Positions 17,684 to 26,246 of a stretch of DNA of 64,000 nt are shown here, piece after piece. The notes beneath the pieces were generated by a model that did no database searches, had not been told where the DNA came from, and saw nothing but the letters and a program-made list of their open reading frames with translations. The position numbers and the translations under genes are program-made. The stretch comes from Deltaproteobacteria bacterium (GTDB taxonomy: Bacteria; SAR324; JACQKK01), in NCBI GenBank assembly GCA_029858505.1, contig JAOUEW010000002.1:582395-646394 (forward strand), read 5' to 3'. Each line of letters begins with the position of its first letter. Position 1 is the stretch's first letter.

Positions 17684-19992
17684 CCTTTAATAAACCCGCT
17701 CTCCTTTCCCTTTGGGAAAAAAACAACACGCTTTCCTTTACCCTGGACGACATTCAATCAGCCCTGGGCGCCCACCAAGACCACACCCGACAGCTTTCCG
17801 CCATTCTGGAGGAACTGGTGGGAGAAGGTTTGCTGGCCTTTGAGCGCAAGCAATACCGAATGGTTCACGCGGGAAAACCCAGAAAAAAACGATCGGCAGA
17901 AGAACACCCCCACGAGGTTGAAGGAAAGTTTTCCTCCCACCGCAACGGATTCGGGTTTGTAGACCTTCAAACCGAACCCCGCCAATCCTACTTTGTCCCC
18001 CCCCCCTATGTGGGCGGGGCTTTGGATCAGGACCTGGTGAGGGCTGAAATTGTGATGGAACGGCGGGGTGGACGCCCTACCGCCCGGGTGAAAGAAGTCT
18101 TGGAACGCAGCCGTAAAACCGTTCGTGGCTATCTGCAGCACAGGCATGGAAATGTTTGGGTTCTACCGCTCAACGAAAAACTCCCCGCCATTCACCTGGA
18201 ACAAACGCCCCCAGAGGGGTGGCCTCCGGAAGGATCCCTGGTGGAGACCCGGATTCAACATTTTCCCACCCATGTCGATGAAGCCCCTGGTGGCATTTTA
18301 GAACGTTTATTGGACCCGGATGATTCCATCGGCCATATCATCGGCCATATTCTGGCCGATCAACAAATCGAAACCGGGTTTACCCCCGACACTCTGAAGG
18401 AAATGGAGCGGCTGCCGTCAGAAGTTGTCCCTCCGCCAGGGCGGGCAGACCTTTCTTCTTTGGCTTTGGTGACCATTGACGGGGAGGATGCCAAGGATTT
18501 TGATGACGCCGTGTATGTGGAAAGCCTACCCGGAGGTAAGTACCGGCTGCTGGTGGCCATTGCCGATGTGGCCGAATATGTGAGGCCCGGCAGTTCCACC
18601 GATACCGAAGCCTTTCGACGGGGGACCAGCATCTACCTGCCTGACCGGGTATTGCCCATGCTTCCAGAGGTTCTCTCCAACGAATTGTGCAGCCTAAAGC
18701 CCAAGGTGTTCCGGTTGGCCCTGGTGTGCGACATGACCATTGACCCCAAGGGAGACGTTTCCGACTATCAACTGTATGAGGCCGTGATCAAAAGCCAAGC
18801 GCGGCTCACCTATAACCAAGTGCAAGCGTTCTTCGACTCCAAAGACGCTGGAGGTCTTCCCGAGAAATCATTGGCACCCCTGCTCACCACCATGCACGGA
18901 TTGTTTCGGCTGCTGGAAGCCAAGCGGCGCAAACGGGGGGCCGTGGCCCTGGAACTCCCCGAAACCCGTTTCCAACTCAACGCGGAAGGGATTCCAGACA
19001 AAGTAATTAAAAAATATCCCACCGAGGCCACACGCCTGATTGAACAGTTCATGTTGGAAGCCAATGAAACCGTGGCCGTTCACGCGGAAAAATGCGGGTT
19101 GTCCATCCTTTATCGGGTTCATGAAGCCCCCCCCGATGACAGTTTTTACAACCTCACGCTGCTGCTGAACCACTTTGGAATCCAGGTGGCCCTGGAAGAC
19201 ATTCAGGAAAAAGGCGGATTGAACCGACTGCTGGAGCGGATTCAAAATCACCCCACCCGTGACCAGATTGAAATGTCCATTCTCCGCTCCATGTCTCAGG
19301 CCCAATACCGCCATTTGAACGATGGGCACTTCGGGTTGGCTTCCGACTGCTACACCCACTTCACCTCTCCCATCCGGCGTTACCCGGACCTGCTGCTGCA
19401 CAGGGCCCTGAAAATGGCCATGGCACGGGCCGATGGCCGCTCCTCCCAGGCTTTTTTGCTGCCAGAGAATGCCGGGGCTCACCTTTCGTCGGCAGAGCGA
19501 ACCGCAGCCGGCATTGAAACCCTGGTGAACCGTTTGTTTGCCGTGGTGTACATGGAATCCCGACTGGGGCAAACCTTTCCCGCTCAGGTATCTGGCGTGA
19601 CCGATTCTGGCGTATGGCTGGTGCTGCCAGAGTTCCACGTGGAAGGATTCATGCCCATGGATCAGCTCCCCCCAGATCAGTACCGGCTGGATCGCACCCG
19701 CAACACCCTCACCGGTCGGCGCACTCAACAAGAAATTGGATTTGGCTCCAAACTGCATGTCTTGCTGGCCCAGGCCGACCGCCACACCCAAAAACTAGAG
19801 TTTCAATTTGTTCAGTGGGAGGGCCAAGACAAACCCGACCCCGCAAACCAACACCGAAAATCCGCTGGAAAATCTGGCAAACCAGAAAGCAAGTCGGGCC
19901 CCAAAAAAGGCGGGCGCGGTTGGAGCCCCACCAAAACGGAATCTTCGGGGAGAGAAAAGTCTGGCGGTGGGAAAAGAAAAGGTCGGAGATAA
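17680..19992 (+). CDS. rnr: Ribonuclease R
   Basis: This is a 3'-5' exoribonuclease of the RNB family, 770 residues from the chosen start. The order is an N-terminal helix-turn-helix region, cold-shock domains (GKFSSHRNGFGFVD), the RNB core (VTIDGEDAKDFDDAVYVE, holding the metal-binding Asp cluster), HFTSPIRRYPDLLLHRAL, an S1 domain (ESRLGQTFPAQVSGVTDSGV) and a Lys/Gly/Ser-rich tail typical of RNase R. I start at a TTG at 17680, which overlaps the deacetylase stop as TTGA and has GAGG 9 bases upstream. The preceding in-frame codons lie wholly inside the neighbour. The basic tail (KSGPKKGGRGWSPT) helps bind structured RNA and ribosomes. Confidence 0.93.
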   Translation: MTFNKPALLSLWEKNNTLSFTLDDIQSALGAHQDHTRQLSAILEELVGEGLLAFERKQYRMVHAGKPRKKRSAEEHPHEVEGKFSSHRNGFGFVDLQTEPRQSYFVPPPYVGGALDQDLVRAEIVMERRGGRPTARVKEVLERSRKTVRGYLQHRHGNVWVLPLNEKLPAIHLEQTPPEGWPPEGSLVETRIQHFPTHVDEAPGGILERLLDPDDSIGHIIGHILADQQIETGFTPDTLKEMERLPSEVVPPPGRADLSSLALVTIDGEDAKDFDDAVYVESLPGGKYRLLVAIADVAEYVRPGSSTDTEAFRRGTSIYLPDRVLPMLPEVLSNELCSLKPKVFRLALVCDMTIDPKGDVSDYQLYEAVIKSQARLTYNQVQAFFDSKDAGGLPEKSLAPLLTTMHGLFRLLEAKRRKRGAVALELPETRFQLNAEGIPDKVIKKYPTEATRLIEQFMLEANETVAVHAEKCGLSILYRVHEAPPDDSFYNLTLLLNHFGIQVALEDIQEKGGLNRLLERIQNHPTRDQIEMSILRSMSQAQYRHLNDGHFGLASDCYTHFTSPIRRYPDLLLHRALKMAMARADGRSSQAFLLPENAGAHLSSAERTAAGIETLVNRLFAVVYMESRLGQTFPAQVSGVTDSGVWLVLPEFHVEGFMPMDQLPPDQYRLDRTRNTLTGRRTQQEIGFGSKLHVLLAQADRHTQKLEFQFVQWEGQDKPDPANQHRKSAGKSGKPESKSGPKKGGRGWSPTKTESSGREKSGGGKRKGRR

Positions 19993-20015
19993 ACTTATAA
20001 AAATGATTGATTAAA

Positions 20016-20036
20016 AGGGGCGGCATAGCCGCCCCT
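20016..20036 (-). terminator. Hairpin terminator downstream of the 172-aa lipoprotein (possibly bidirectional)
   Basis: A 9-bp perfect GC-rich stem (AGGGGCGGC / GCCGCCCCT) with a 3-nt loop lies 22 bp past the lipoprotein stop. On the minus strand it is followed by TTTTAATC, as in an intrinsic terminator. On the plus strand it sits 24 bp after RNase R but lacks a good T-run, so it may act weakly there. Confidence 0.75.
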
Positions 20037-20057
20037 GATTGGACAGATGATCTCAAT

Positions 20058-20576
20058 TTAAAACGTTTCTACAATTACCCCAACTTCCTTCCGCTCGCCG
20101 TTCTTAGCCACCTCATACAGGTGTGCAGAGCAGGAATCCTTCTCGTAAATATACGTATAAGACACCGCATAGGTCTTTTTGGCCTTGGGAGAAAAGCGGA
20201 TGTTCACGGGGCAGTCATATACATGATCGTCCTTGGTGATATCTTGAATCGCTATCCGAATTTCAGAATCCTCTCCAGGGCGGATAAGAATTTCATCGTC
20301 TTTAAACGGAAATTTTCTACCCGTTAACGACACCCCATTGTAACCTTTGTCTACAAAGGCTTTTAAAAATTTCTTCCCTTCATCCGAAAACTCTACATAC
20401 CCCACTACGTTTTTCCCAATAATATCACGACCTTTGTATTCAAAATGGATTTTTAAAACCGCGTGAGGATCCGTTTCTCTGGGATGGGTATAAAAAGAAA
20501 TCACTCCTCCGCACCCAGCCAAGAATGCGATGAGAAACCCAACCTTCACAAGATTCATGTATTTTTTCATTTTCAC
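20058..20576 (-). CDS. Small lipoprotein, paralogue of the next gene
   Basis: This 172-residue exported protein has a signal peptide and a lipobox (FLAGCGG, Cys about residue 22). The mature part is predicted mostly beta. The block ETDPHAVLKIHFEYKGRDIIG followed by VGYVEFSDEGKK is clearly repeated in the upstream neighbour (as SEPYALLKVRFSYGDRDISG and GYVRLSNQPDEA), so the two are paralogues. Both also share a later CPVNIRF/CPTKVKF strand and a DSCSAHLYE/DTCSAQLYV element with a conserved Cys near the C-terminus. The conserved Cys pair may form a disulfide. The family is not recognised. A GC-rich terminator lies just after the stop. Confidence 0.7.
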   Translation of the reverse strand: MKMKKYMNLVKVGFLIAFLAGCGGVISFYTHPRETDPHAVLKIHFEYKGRDIIGKNVVGYVEFSDEGKKFLKAFVDKGYNGVSLTGRKFPFKDDEILIRPGEDSEIRIAIQDITKDDHVYDCPVNIRFSPKAKKTYAVSYTYIYEKDSCSAHLYEVAKNGERKEVGVIVETF

Positions 20577-20604
20577 ACCCTTCGGTTTAATGAACTTTAA
20601 TTGA

Positions 20605-20643
20605 TTTAGGGCATAAAATAATTTGTTTATTTTATGCCCTAAA
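20605..20643. repeat. Perfect 17-bp inverted repeat between two lipoprotein genes
   Basis: Arms at 20605-20621 and 20627-20643 are perfect complements (TTTAGGGCATAAAATAA and its reverse) around a 5-nt TTTGT spacer. It lies 56 bp downstream of the 200-aa lipoprotein and 29 bp upstream of the 172-aa one. No long T-run follows on either strand. A strong RNA hairpin for mRNA processing, a factor-dependent terminator or the remnant of a small mobile element are all possible. Confidence 0.85.
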
Positions 20644-20698
20644 CAACGCCTTTAAAGGAACGGGCAAGAATACTCACCGAATTTCCTTACATCCATTC

Positions 20699-21301
20699 CT
20701 ATCGTTCCCGGCGTTCAACGCGTTCACCCGTTTCTTCCAAGGTATAGCCACCTTGCCCATTGGGTTTTTCTACATAAAGCTGGGCAGAGCAAGTGTCCCT
20801 GACGTTTTTGGTTTTATACAACAGGACATACATTTTTTTTGCTTCTGGATGAAACTTGACTTTGGTGGGGCAAGAATCCGTGTGAATGATCGTCGTCCTC
20901 CCCACATTTTCGTTCCACACCTCCTCCAACGTAGCCCACAGGTAAATATTTTTTCCTGGCTTAATACGGATGACGTCCATCCTCAAGGGTTTCGAACGAC
21001 CTTCAAAAGCATTTCCGAAGAAGGGGATATAAGACATCGCCCGTTTGAAACCGCTTCTTCCATCATCGTCATACGCCAGACCCAATTTTTCAGCTTCATC
21101 TGGTTGGTTGCTTAGCCGCACATATCCAGAGATTCGATCTCCCGAGATATCTCTATCACCATAGGAAAAACGGACTTTCAGCAAGGCATAGGGTTCTGAA
21201 TCTGCCGGAAATTGGTAGTAGGTTTCACATCCAACCAGTAACGCCGCCATACCAGTTAGGGCAACGCCCAAAAAAAGTTTTTTCAGAGATATCCTGTTCA
21301 T
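20699..21301 (-). CDS. Lipoprotein, paralogue of the downstream gene
   Basis: This 200-residue protein has an N-terminal basic region, a hydrophobic stretch and a lipobox ALLVGCE (Cys about residue 25), so it should be lipid-modified and anchored in the inner or outer membrane. Residues about 33-70 (DSEPYALLKVRFSYGDRDIS, then GYVRLS) repeat the pattern of the 172-residue neighbour. A late CPTKVKFHPEAKKMYVLLY strand and DTCSAQLYVEKPNGQGG also match. It carries an extra 30-residue insert containing RSKPLRMDVIRIKPG. The RBS is a purine-rich GAGGAGC-like stretch before the ATG at 21301. No known domain is recognised. The tandem arrangement suggests duplication. Confidence 0.7.
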   Translation of the reverse strand: MNRISLKKLFLGVALTGMAALLVGCETYYQFPADSEPYALLKVRFSYGDRDISGDRISGYVRLSNQPDEAEKLGLAYDDDGRSGFKRAMSYIPFFGNAFEGRSKPLRMDVIRIKPGKNIYLWATLEEVWNENVGRTTIIHTDSCPTKVKFHPEAKKMYVLLYKTKNVRDTCSAQLYVEKPNGQGGYTLEETGERVERRER

Positions 21302-21345
21302 ATGCTCCTCGTTTGTTTCGATGGATGTTCATGACCAAAGGATGA

Positions 21346-21540
21346 TCAACACTGATCGCGACATTCATCCATTTTTTGGTGACATTTATCAAATTCCTGG
21401 TCTTTCGTTCCATTGATCATGCATTGATCGTGGGCACTGTCGCACCGGGCCTGACAAGGAGTTATTTTTGGCACAGAGCAACTAGACATCGCCATGGTCA
21501 GTCCAACCATGAAAAGGGCACTGGTTTTCCACCGGGTCAT
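21346..21540 (-). CDS. Tiny cysteine-rich lipoprotein with mirrored CX3C/CX6C motif
   Basis: This 64-residue protein starts at the ATG at 21540, preceded by AAGGGGG at good spacing. A longer reading frame to 21639 has no ribosome site. It has a signal peptide with lipobox MSSC. The mature part carries six further cysteines in a mirrored pattern: C-x3-C-x6-C (PCQARCDSAHDQC), a 10-residue linker, then C-x6-C-x3-C (KCHQKMDECRDQC). This looks like two short helices pinned by disulfides, or a metal site, as in CHCH-like hairpins. It is probably the first gene of the three-lipoprotein set on this strand. The function is unknown. Confidence 0.65.
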   Translation of the reverse strand: MTRWKTSALFMVGLTMAMSSCSVPKITPCQARCDSAHDQCMINGTKDQEFDKCHQKMDECRDQC

Positions 21541-21816
21541 TGAACCCCCTTTTATGAATGGGTTTTTAGGAGAAAGACTGCGAACTACAGCGGGAGGAAA
21601 GCATCCTCTACAATTTTCACCTCCCCTTGTCCACACCACAAATTCATTACTAATTTTCTAGCGTAGTGTCAATCAGAATCCGGTTTTCATCTCAGAAAAT
21701 CCGTTCCTATAAGCCCAAACTGAAAGAAAAAGGCTTGAAATATCATTTCTAGGCGAATCAACAATGACTCATTAGAGAATGTTAAAAGGGATAAGAGATC
21801 GTTATTTTAGTGGCGT

Positions 21817-22611
21817 TTATGGTTGACTCCCTTCCTGGAGCGTAAACCTGTTTTTCAACCTTATGTTTGCCCCCCCATCCGCCTCAATTATCTTCAGAGC
21901 CAACGCAATTCGATTTTCGGCGTTCAGCCGCTGCCAGAAACCAGCCAGAATATCTTCCGGTCCCCCGTCCAAAGCCACCAGTTTGGGTCCCCCCTCAAAA
22001 GACGGCAGGGGGTTTCCGTCTCCCTGATAGGTAGTCACCATCCAGCCAAACCCCGGAACCAGTTGATCCACCTGAAAGAACCCTCGCATAGAACGTGAGG
22101 AGTCGAAGGGATCGGCCTTGATGACCATCAGTCTCCCTATTGCCTTCTTTACCCTGTTCCCTTCCAATCCAGGAGCTATTTGAATTTCACCCGCGATGCG
22201 TGGTGTCCAGTTGGGGCCGTCCGGCTCGTGAACGCGCCCGGCCAATGCTTCGGCAAATCCCAACCCATGAGAAATGCCATCATGCAAGCTATCCGTATGG
22301 TCACCGTTGGTGACCAGATAGCGTCCCGGCAGTTCTCGCATGGCGGTGTAAATGACGAGAGAGGGATCGGTGAGTTTGGCGGGGTCGGCAGCTCGTGTGC
22401 GCAGAACACCTCTCGGCTGGGCTTCCAGCACCCGGTTGCGGCTGTTGTCGCTGCGGCCCATCAGCCAATACAACTGTACAGGCCGCCCGTCGGCCAACAT
22501 CCCCAGCACAATGCCCCGGCCAGGATACGGGTTTGCCGCCAAGTCTTCCAAATTTTTTCTGGCGGTAGGTTGCAATAGGTCGAACAATCTTCGTTCTGCC
22601 ATGGGGTTCAT
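21817..22611 (-). CDS. IMP cyclohydrolase of the archaeal PurO type (PF07826-like)
   Basis: This 264-residue protein matches the stand-alone IMP cyclohydrolase family first described in archaea. Signatures are NPYPGRGIVLGMLADGRPVQ, YWLMGRSDNSRNRV, then LYTAMRE-like text (VIYTAMRELPGRYLVTNGD) and YQGDGNPLPSFEGGP. The reaction closes FAICAR to IMP in the last step of purine synthesis. In most bacteria the C-terminal part of PurH does this, so either this organism lacks that activity or this member has a side role. Two ATGs (22611 and 22602) are possible starts. It lies between a lipoprotein set and gpmI and shows no obvious operon partner. Assignment is from motifs. Confidence 0.78.
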   Translation of the reverse strand: MNPMAERRLFDLLQPTARKNLEDLAANPYPGRGIVLGMLADGRPVQLYWLMGRSDNSRNRVLEAQPRGVLRTRAADPAKLTDPSLVIYTAMRELPGRYLVTNGDHTDSLHDGISHGLGFAEALAGRVHEPDGPNWTPRIAGEIQIAPGLEGNRVKKAIGRLMVIKADPFDSSRSMRGFFQVDQLVPGFGWMVTTYQGDGNPLPSFEGGPKLVALDGGPEDILAGFWQRLNAENRIALALKIIEADGGANIRLKNRFTLQEGSQP

Positions 22612-22762
22612 CCATTAGGGGCGGGGTCAAATGAAAATAAAGAACGGGGAGGGGGAGGAAATAGAAGCATAGACAAAAACGAAAACCTACGTCTATCGCG
22701 GAGTAGATTCCCCCAGATCACAGCGTAAATGTAAGAGAATTGAATCTCTCCCCATCGTTTCG

Positions 22763-24400
22763 TTATATATCAAACGCCGCAGGGTCCATGTCCTCGGGGG
22801 GGTCTATTCCCAACATCACAAACGCCGTAGCGGCAAGGTTGCTTAGTTTCAGTGGGTTTTCGGGGTCAAAGGGTTTCAATCTGTAATCTCCCGGCTTGTA
22901 TTTGGGATCGAATACAATCAGGGGGACAGGGTTAATGGAATGCCTGGTGCTGGGCTCTTGCTTTTTGGTTTTAGGATTGTAAATCAGCATTTGATCCGCG
23001 TTGCCGTGATCCGCCGTTACAATGGCCACCCCACCAGATTTTTCCACCGCCTCCAGCACCACCCCCACGGCCTGGTCAACGGCTTCCACGGCTTCCACCA
23101 CCGCATGGAACACACCGGTGTGGCCCACCATGTCGGCATTGGCAAAGTTGATCAAACCAAACTTGTACTCTCCGCTGGATATGAGTTTCGCGGCGGCTTC
23201 GGCCACCCGTTGGGCCTTCATGCGTGGGGCCTGGGCGAAAGATGCAATATTATCAGAGGGGATCAGTTGATAGGTTTCCAGGGTATTGTCCAGCGGTTCC
23301 CGGTAGCCACCATTGAAAAAGAAGGTGATGTGGGCATATTTTTGGGTTTCAGCCAACCGGAATTGCTTGATTCCCAAGTTCATCAAACGCCGGCCAAAGG
23401 GCTGTTCCACATGAGAAGGACCCATTAACTGCAAGGGCGGCATGTAGGTATCTTCGTCATACACCATCATTCCGGCAAACAGCACCTTGGGCCGGACTTC
23501 CCGGTGAAACCCGTTGAAGTTATCTAGCACCATGGCTTGGGTAAACTCAATGGCCCGGTCCCCCCGGAAGTTCATGAAAATCACCGAATCATTTTCCGCC
23601 ATGGGCCCCAGGGGTCGCCCGTTGCGGGTAACCACAAAGGGGGGAATGTCTTGATCTACCCCCTGGGGGTTTTCTTTACGGAAAGCCGCCACGGCCTCTT
23701 GGGCCTTCGACACCGAGGGCCCCTTGCCCATCACATGAATTTCCCACCCCCGATGTACTTTCACCCAGTTGTGGTCCCGGTCCATGGTAATCACTTCACG
23801 CCCGCCGCCACTGGCCACGCCATATTCAAATCCCGGGTGCTGGGCCATGATTTTAGCGAATTGGGCATCCATTCGGTCTAGGTAATCTTCAGCCGACTGA
23901 TAGGCCACATCCCGCCCATCTAACAACGCGTGCAAATACACTCGGCGAATTCCTTTCGTCGCGGCGTGGTCCACAATGGCCTGAAAATGATCGATATGAC
24001 TATGCACATTGCCATCCGACAACAAGCCAATTAAATGCAATGCAGAGGAGTGAGTCAGGCAGTTATCCATTAGCCGAGTAAGGGTTTCTCCCTGAAAAAA
24101 CCTCCCGGATTGGATTTCTTCTTGAATCCGTGTGGGGCCCTGGGGAAACACTTTCCCCGCCCCCATCGTCAAATGCCCCACCTCCGACCCACCGATATCG
24201 CTGGCGGAAGGCAGCCCCACATGGGGGCCATGGGTTAACAGGGCGGAATGGGCAAATCGCTCCCTCAGTCCTTCCATGACCGGCGTGTGGGCATGGGTAA
24301 TGGCGTCTCCCTCATCGCCGGAGCCGATACCCCATCCATCCAATACGATCCAAACCAGGGGAAATCGACCAGCAAAGTGAGAAAGTAGAGGGTGCGCCAT
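22763..24400 (-). CDS. gpmI: 2,3-bisphosphoglycerate-independent phosphoglycerate mutase
   Basis: This cytoplasmic manganese enzyme of glycolysis and gluconeogenesis interconverts 3- and 2-phosphoglycerate, 545 residues. It has the alkaline-phosphatase-superfamily layout. WIVLDGWGIG near the start holds the first metal Asp. GLPSASDIGGSEVGHLTMGAG carries the nucleophile Ser in a slightly altered context (family: SEVGH). HALLDGRDV, NFRGDRA and the late VTADHGNADQM and STRHS metal site follow. Length is slightly above the usual 510. It is monocistronic in this window. Confidence 0.94.
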   Translation of the reverse strand: MAHPLLSHFAGRFPLVWIVLDGWGIGSGDEGDAITHAHTPVMEGLRERFAHSALLTHGPHVGLPSASDIGGSEVGHLTMGAGKVFPQGPTRIQEEIQSGRFFQGETLTRLMDNCLTHSSALHLIGLLSDGNVHSHIDHFQAIVDHAATKGIRRVYLHALLDGRDVAYQSAEDYLDRMDAQFAKIMAQHPGFEYGVASGGGREVITMDRDHNWVKVHRGWEIHVMGKGPSVSKAQEAVAAFRKENPQGVDQDIPPFVVTRNGRPLGPMAENDSVIFMNFRGDRAIEFTQAMVLDNFNGFHREVRPKVLFAGMMVYDEDTYMPPLQLMGPSHVEQPFGRRLMNLGIKQFRLAETQKYAHITFFFNGGYREPLDNTLETYQLIPSDNIASFAQAPRMKAQRVAEAAAKLISSGEYKFGLINFANADMVGHTGVFHAVVEAVEAVDQAVGVVLEAVEKSGGVAIVTADHGNADQMLIYNPKTKKQEPSTRHSINPVPLIVFDPKYKPGDYRLKPFDPENPLKLSNLAATAFVMLGIDPPEDMDPAAFDI

Positions 24401-24675
24401 GGGTACCGTGTAAAAGGATGAAAGGTTCAGAAATATGGAATTTATTCAGAAATACCATTACGATCTAAAAAGATTGAATTCCCTACCGATAATCAGCAGA
24501 ATACCCCAAGATGGTCAGGGGGCATAGCCCCTGGAACGGGGTGCACCCATAATTTCCATGTTTTCGTTAAAAACTGGCACAGGGCTTCCACCCAGTCCGG
24601 CTATTTCCCGATCCATGATACTGGCGGGTCTCCACGGTAAGGCAGATTCACCTTGCAGGGTTACCAGAACAGCAT

Positions 24676-25491
24676 ATGGCTCTGAACGACACCTACAAAC
24701 TCATTGAAATTAACCAGAAAACACTGGTTATTCAACACAATCTGTCCAAAATTAAACCCCTGCTGCGAAAAACCCGATACCTGGCCTTTAATGCCAAGTT
24801 CACGGTAGACAACCTTCACATGCGGGGGGGGTCTTTCAGCGCCCTGGTGAAGGAACTGAACAACATTGTGATTGACCTGGAAGATTTGCTGGGGGAGGTT
24901 GGCCAGTCCTCTTGGGAGATGTCCAGAAGCGCCGCCACCTGCTCCAATTTCAACCACCGCCTGCACCTGATGGTGCAAACCCTGAGGTTGACCGCCGAGC
25001 AGTCTTCCTCCCACTTGGGGACCCTGTGCAAAAACCTGCTGGACGGCAAGGACTGGATTCGGGAAACCCAACAAGAACGATCTCAAATCAACGCCATGTT
25101 CCGCGCCAACACCGCGGAAAAAAAATTGTGGGATACCATTCAGACCTTCCGAGCGCAATTTATTGAAGAAATGAATTCGCTTTTTCTTCAAACCCGTAAA
25201 CTCTCCATCTTGGTCAACAAAATCAACTGGATTGCCGTTCAGCAAATCAATTTAATTGCCGTAACCGCCCTGGTGGAATCCTCCTGGGCGGGGTTTGCCA
25301 AATCCAACATTCCCGTGTTGTCTAAAAACATTCGTGAACTGGCCAGGAAAATTACCGATGTGGAACACCTTGCCACCAACCAACTGTTAGACCTGGAAGC
25401 CCGCCTGCATCAATTGGACAAACCCGTCCGGGCTTACCTTTATGCCAACCGCACCTACGGTCAACGCCATGATCAGTCATCAGCTCTTTAA
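24676..25491 (+). CDS. Soluble chemoreceptor-like coiled-coil protein, coupled to an oxygen-binding di-iron protein
   Basis: This 271-residue helical protein has no membrane segment. Two places resemble the hairpin tip of chemoreceptor signalling domains. Residues 30-60 read TRYLAFNAKFTVDNLHMRGG then FSALVKELNN. Residues 190-235 read QQINLIAVTALVESSWAG then IPVLSKNIRELARKI. Both recall the NLLALNAAIEAARAGE / VVAEEVRKLAE pattern, but the key Glu and Arg residues are mostly replaced. It could be a degenerate receptor that no longer binds CheA/CheW, or a partner scaffold. The next gene, an ODP-type di-iron protein, starts inside its last codons (23-bp overlap). Starting at the ATG at 24676 gives a family-like amphipathic N-terminus. 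The function is inferred. Confidence 0.6.
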   Translation: MALNDTYKLIEINQKTLVIQHNLSKIKPLLRKTRYLAFNAKFTVDNLHMRGGSFSALVKELNNIVIDLEDLLGEVGQSSWEMSRSAATCSNFNHRLHLMVQTLRLTAEQSSSHLGTLCKNLLDGKDWIRETQQERSQINAMFRANTAEKKLWDTIQTFRAQFIEEMNSLFLQTRKLSILVNKINWIAVQQINLIAVTALVESSWAGFAKSNIPVLSKNIRELARKITDVEHLATNQLLDLEARLHQLDKPVRAYLYANRTYGQRHDQSSAL

Positions 25492-26206
25492 CGATGGAAC
25501 CCGGCAATGGTATTATTTTGGCCGCGACCCCAACAAACCGGATACCCTGATTGACACCAACCAGTATCTGGTGGTGACCAACGGCGAGGGCCTGTTGCTG
25601 GACCCCGGTGGGTTGGAAACCTTTCCAGCGGTGGTGTCTATCTTGTCGAAAGAAATCGAGTTGTCGAAAATCAAATTGATTTTCGCCTCACACCAGGATC
25701 CAGACATCATTTCCTCTCTGTCTTTATGGAACGGGCTGCTGCCTGGGGTGGATGTGTATGTGAGCTGGCTGTGGAGCACTTTCATTCCTCACTTCGGTGG
25801 GGGGCAGGCCTTAAAAAGTGTTCCGGATGAAGGCATGACCTTCAACATCGGGGGCACCAATGACCTGACCCTAATTCCCGCCCATTACCTTCACTCTTCT
25901 GGAAATTTCTCTCTCTACGACCCCCGGGCCCATATTTTGTTTTCTGGTGATATCGGAGCCGCCTTGCTGCCCCCAGGAGAAAGTAAATTCTTCGTGGAAG
26001 ACTTTCACCAACACACCCAGTACATGACCGGCTTTCACCGGCGCTGGATGCCCTCGAACCAAGCAAAAATGAAATGGATTCAAAGGGTTCGCGATCTTAA
26101 AGTCAACCTGATGTGCCCCCAACATGGTTCCATTTTCCGCGATCAGGATGTCATTCGGTTTCTGGATTGGTTTGAGGAACTCGACGTGGGAAGCGCCAGC
26201 AAATAG
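25469..26206 (+). CDS. Oxygen-binding di-iron (ODP-like) metallo-beta-lactamase-fold protein
   Basis: This 245-residue protein has the beta-lactamase fold of flavodiiron proteins but without a flavodoxin domain, like the oxygen-binding di-iron protein ODP. Candidate iron ligands are the His and Asp of ASHQDPDI (about 75-82), His in IPAHYLHSSGN (about 137-142), Asp in LFSGDIGAALL and His in CPQHGSIF (about 220). ODP in Treponema denticola carries oxygen to a cytoplasmic chemoreceptor, and the coupled receptor-like gene upstream fits that partnership. I use the ATG at 25469; an ATG at 25442 would lie further inside the neighbour. It converges with ftsY. Confidence 0.8.
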   Translation: MISHQLFNDGTRQWYYFGRDPNKPDTLIDTNQYLVVTNGEGLLLDPGGLETFPAVVSILSKEIELSKIKLIFASHQDPDIISSLSLWNGLLPGVDVYVSWLWSTFIPHFGGGQALKSVPDEGMTFNIGGTNDLTLIPAHYLHSSGNFSLYDPRAHILFSGDIGAALLPPGESKFFVEDFHQHTQYMTGFHRRWMPSNQAKMKWIQRVRDLKVNLMCPQHGSIFRDQDVIRFLDWFEELDVGSASK

Positions 26207-26246
26207 TTTCATCCGAATAAAAATTGACTTGGTGAATCGAACAAAT

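Noticed and set aside
18868..19791. Long minus-strand frame opposite RNase R
   Set aside because: It lies in the antisense of a well-supported gene and has low-complexity, Gln/Gly/His-rich text.
24520..24560. Riboswitch-like fold before the receptor-like gene
   Set aside because: CAGGGG/CCCCTG forms one small stem only, and no known riboswitch core is visible.
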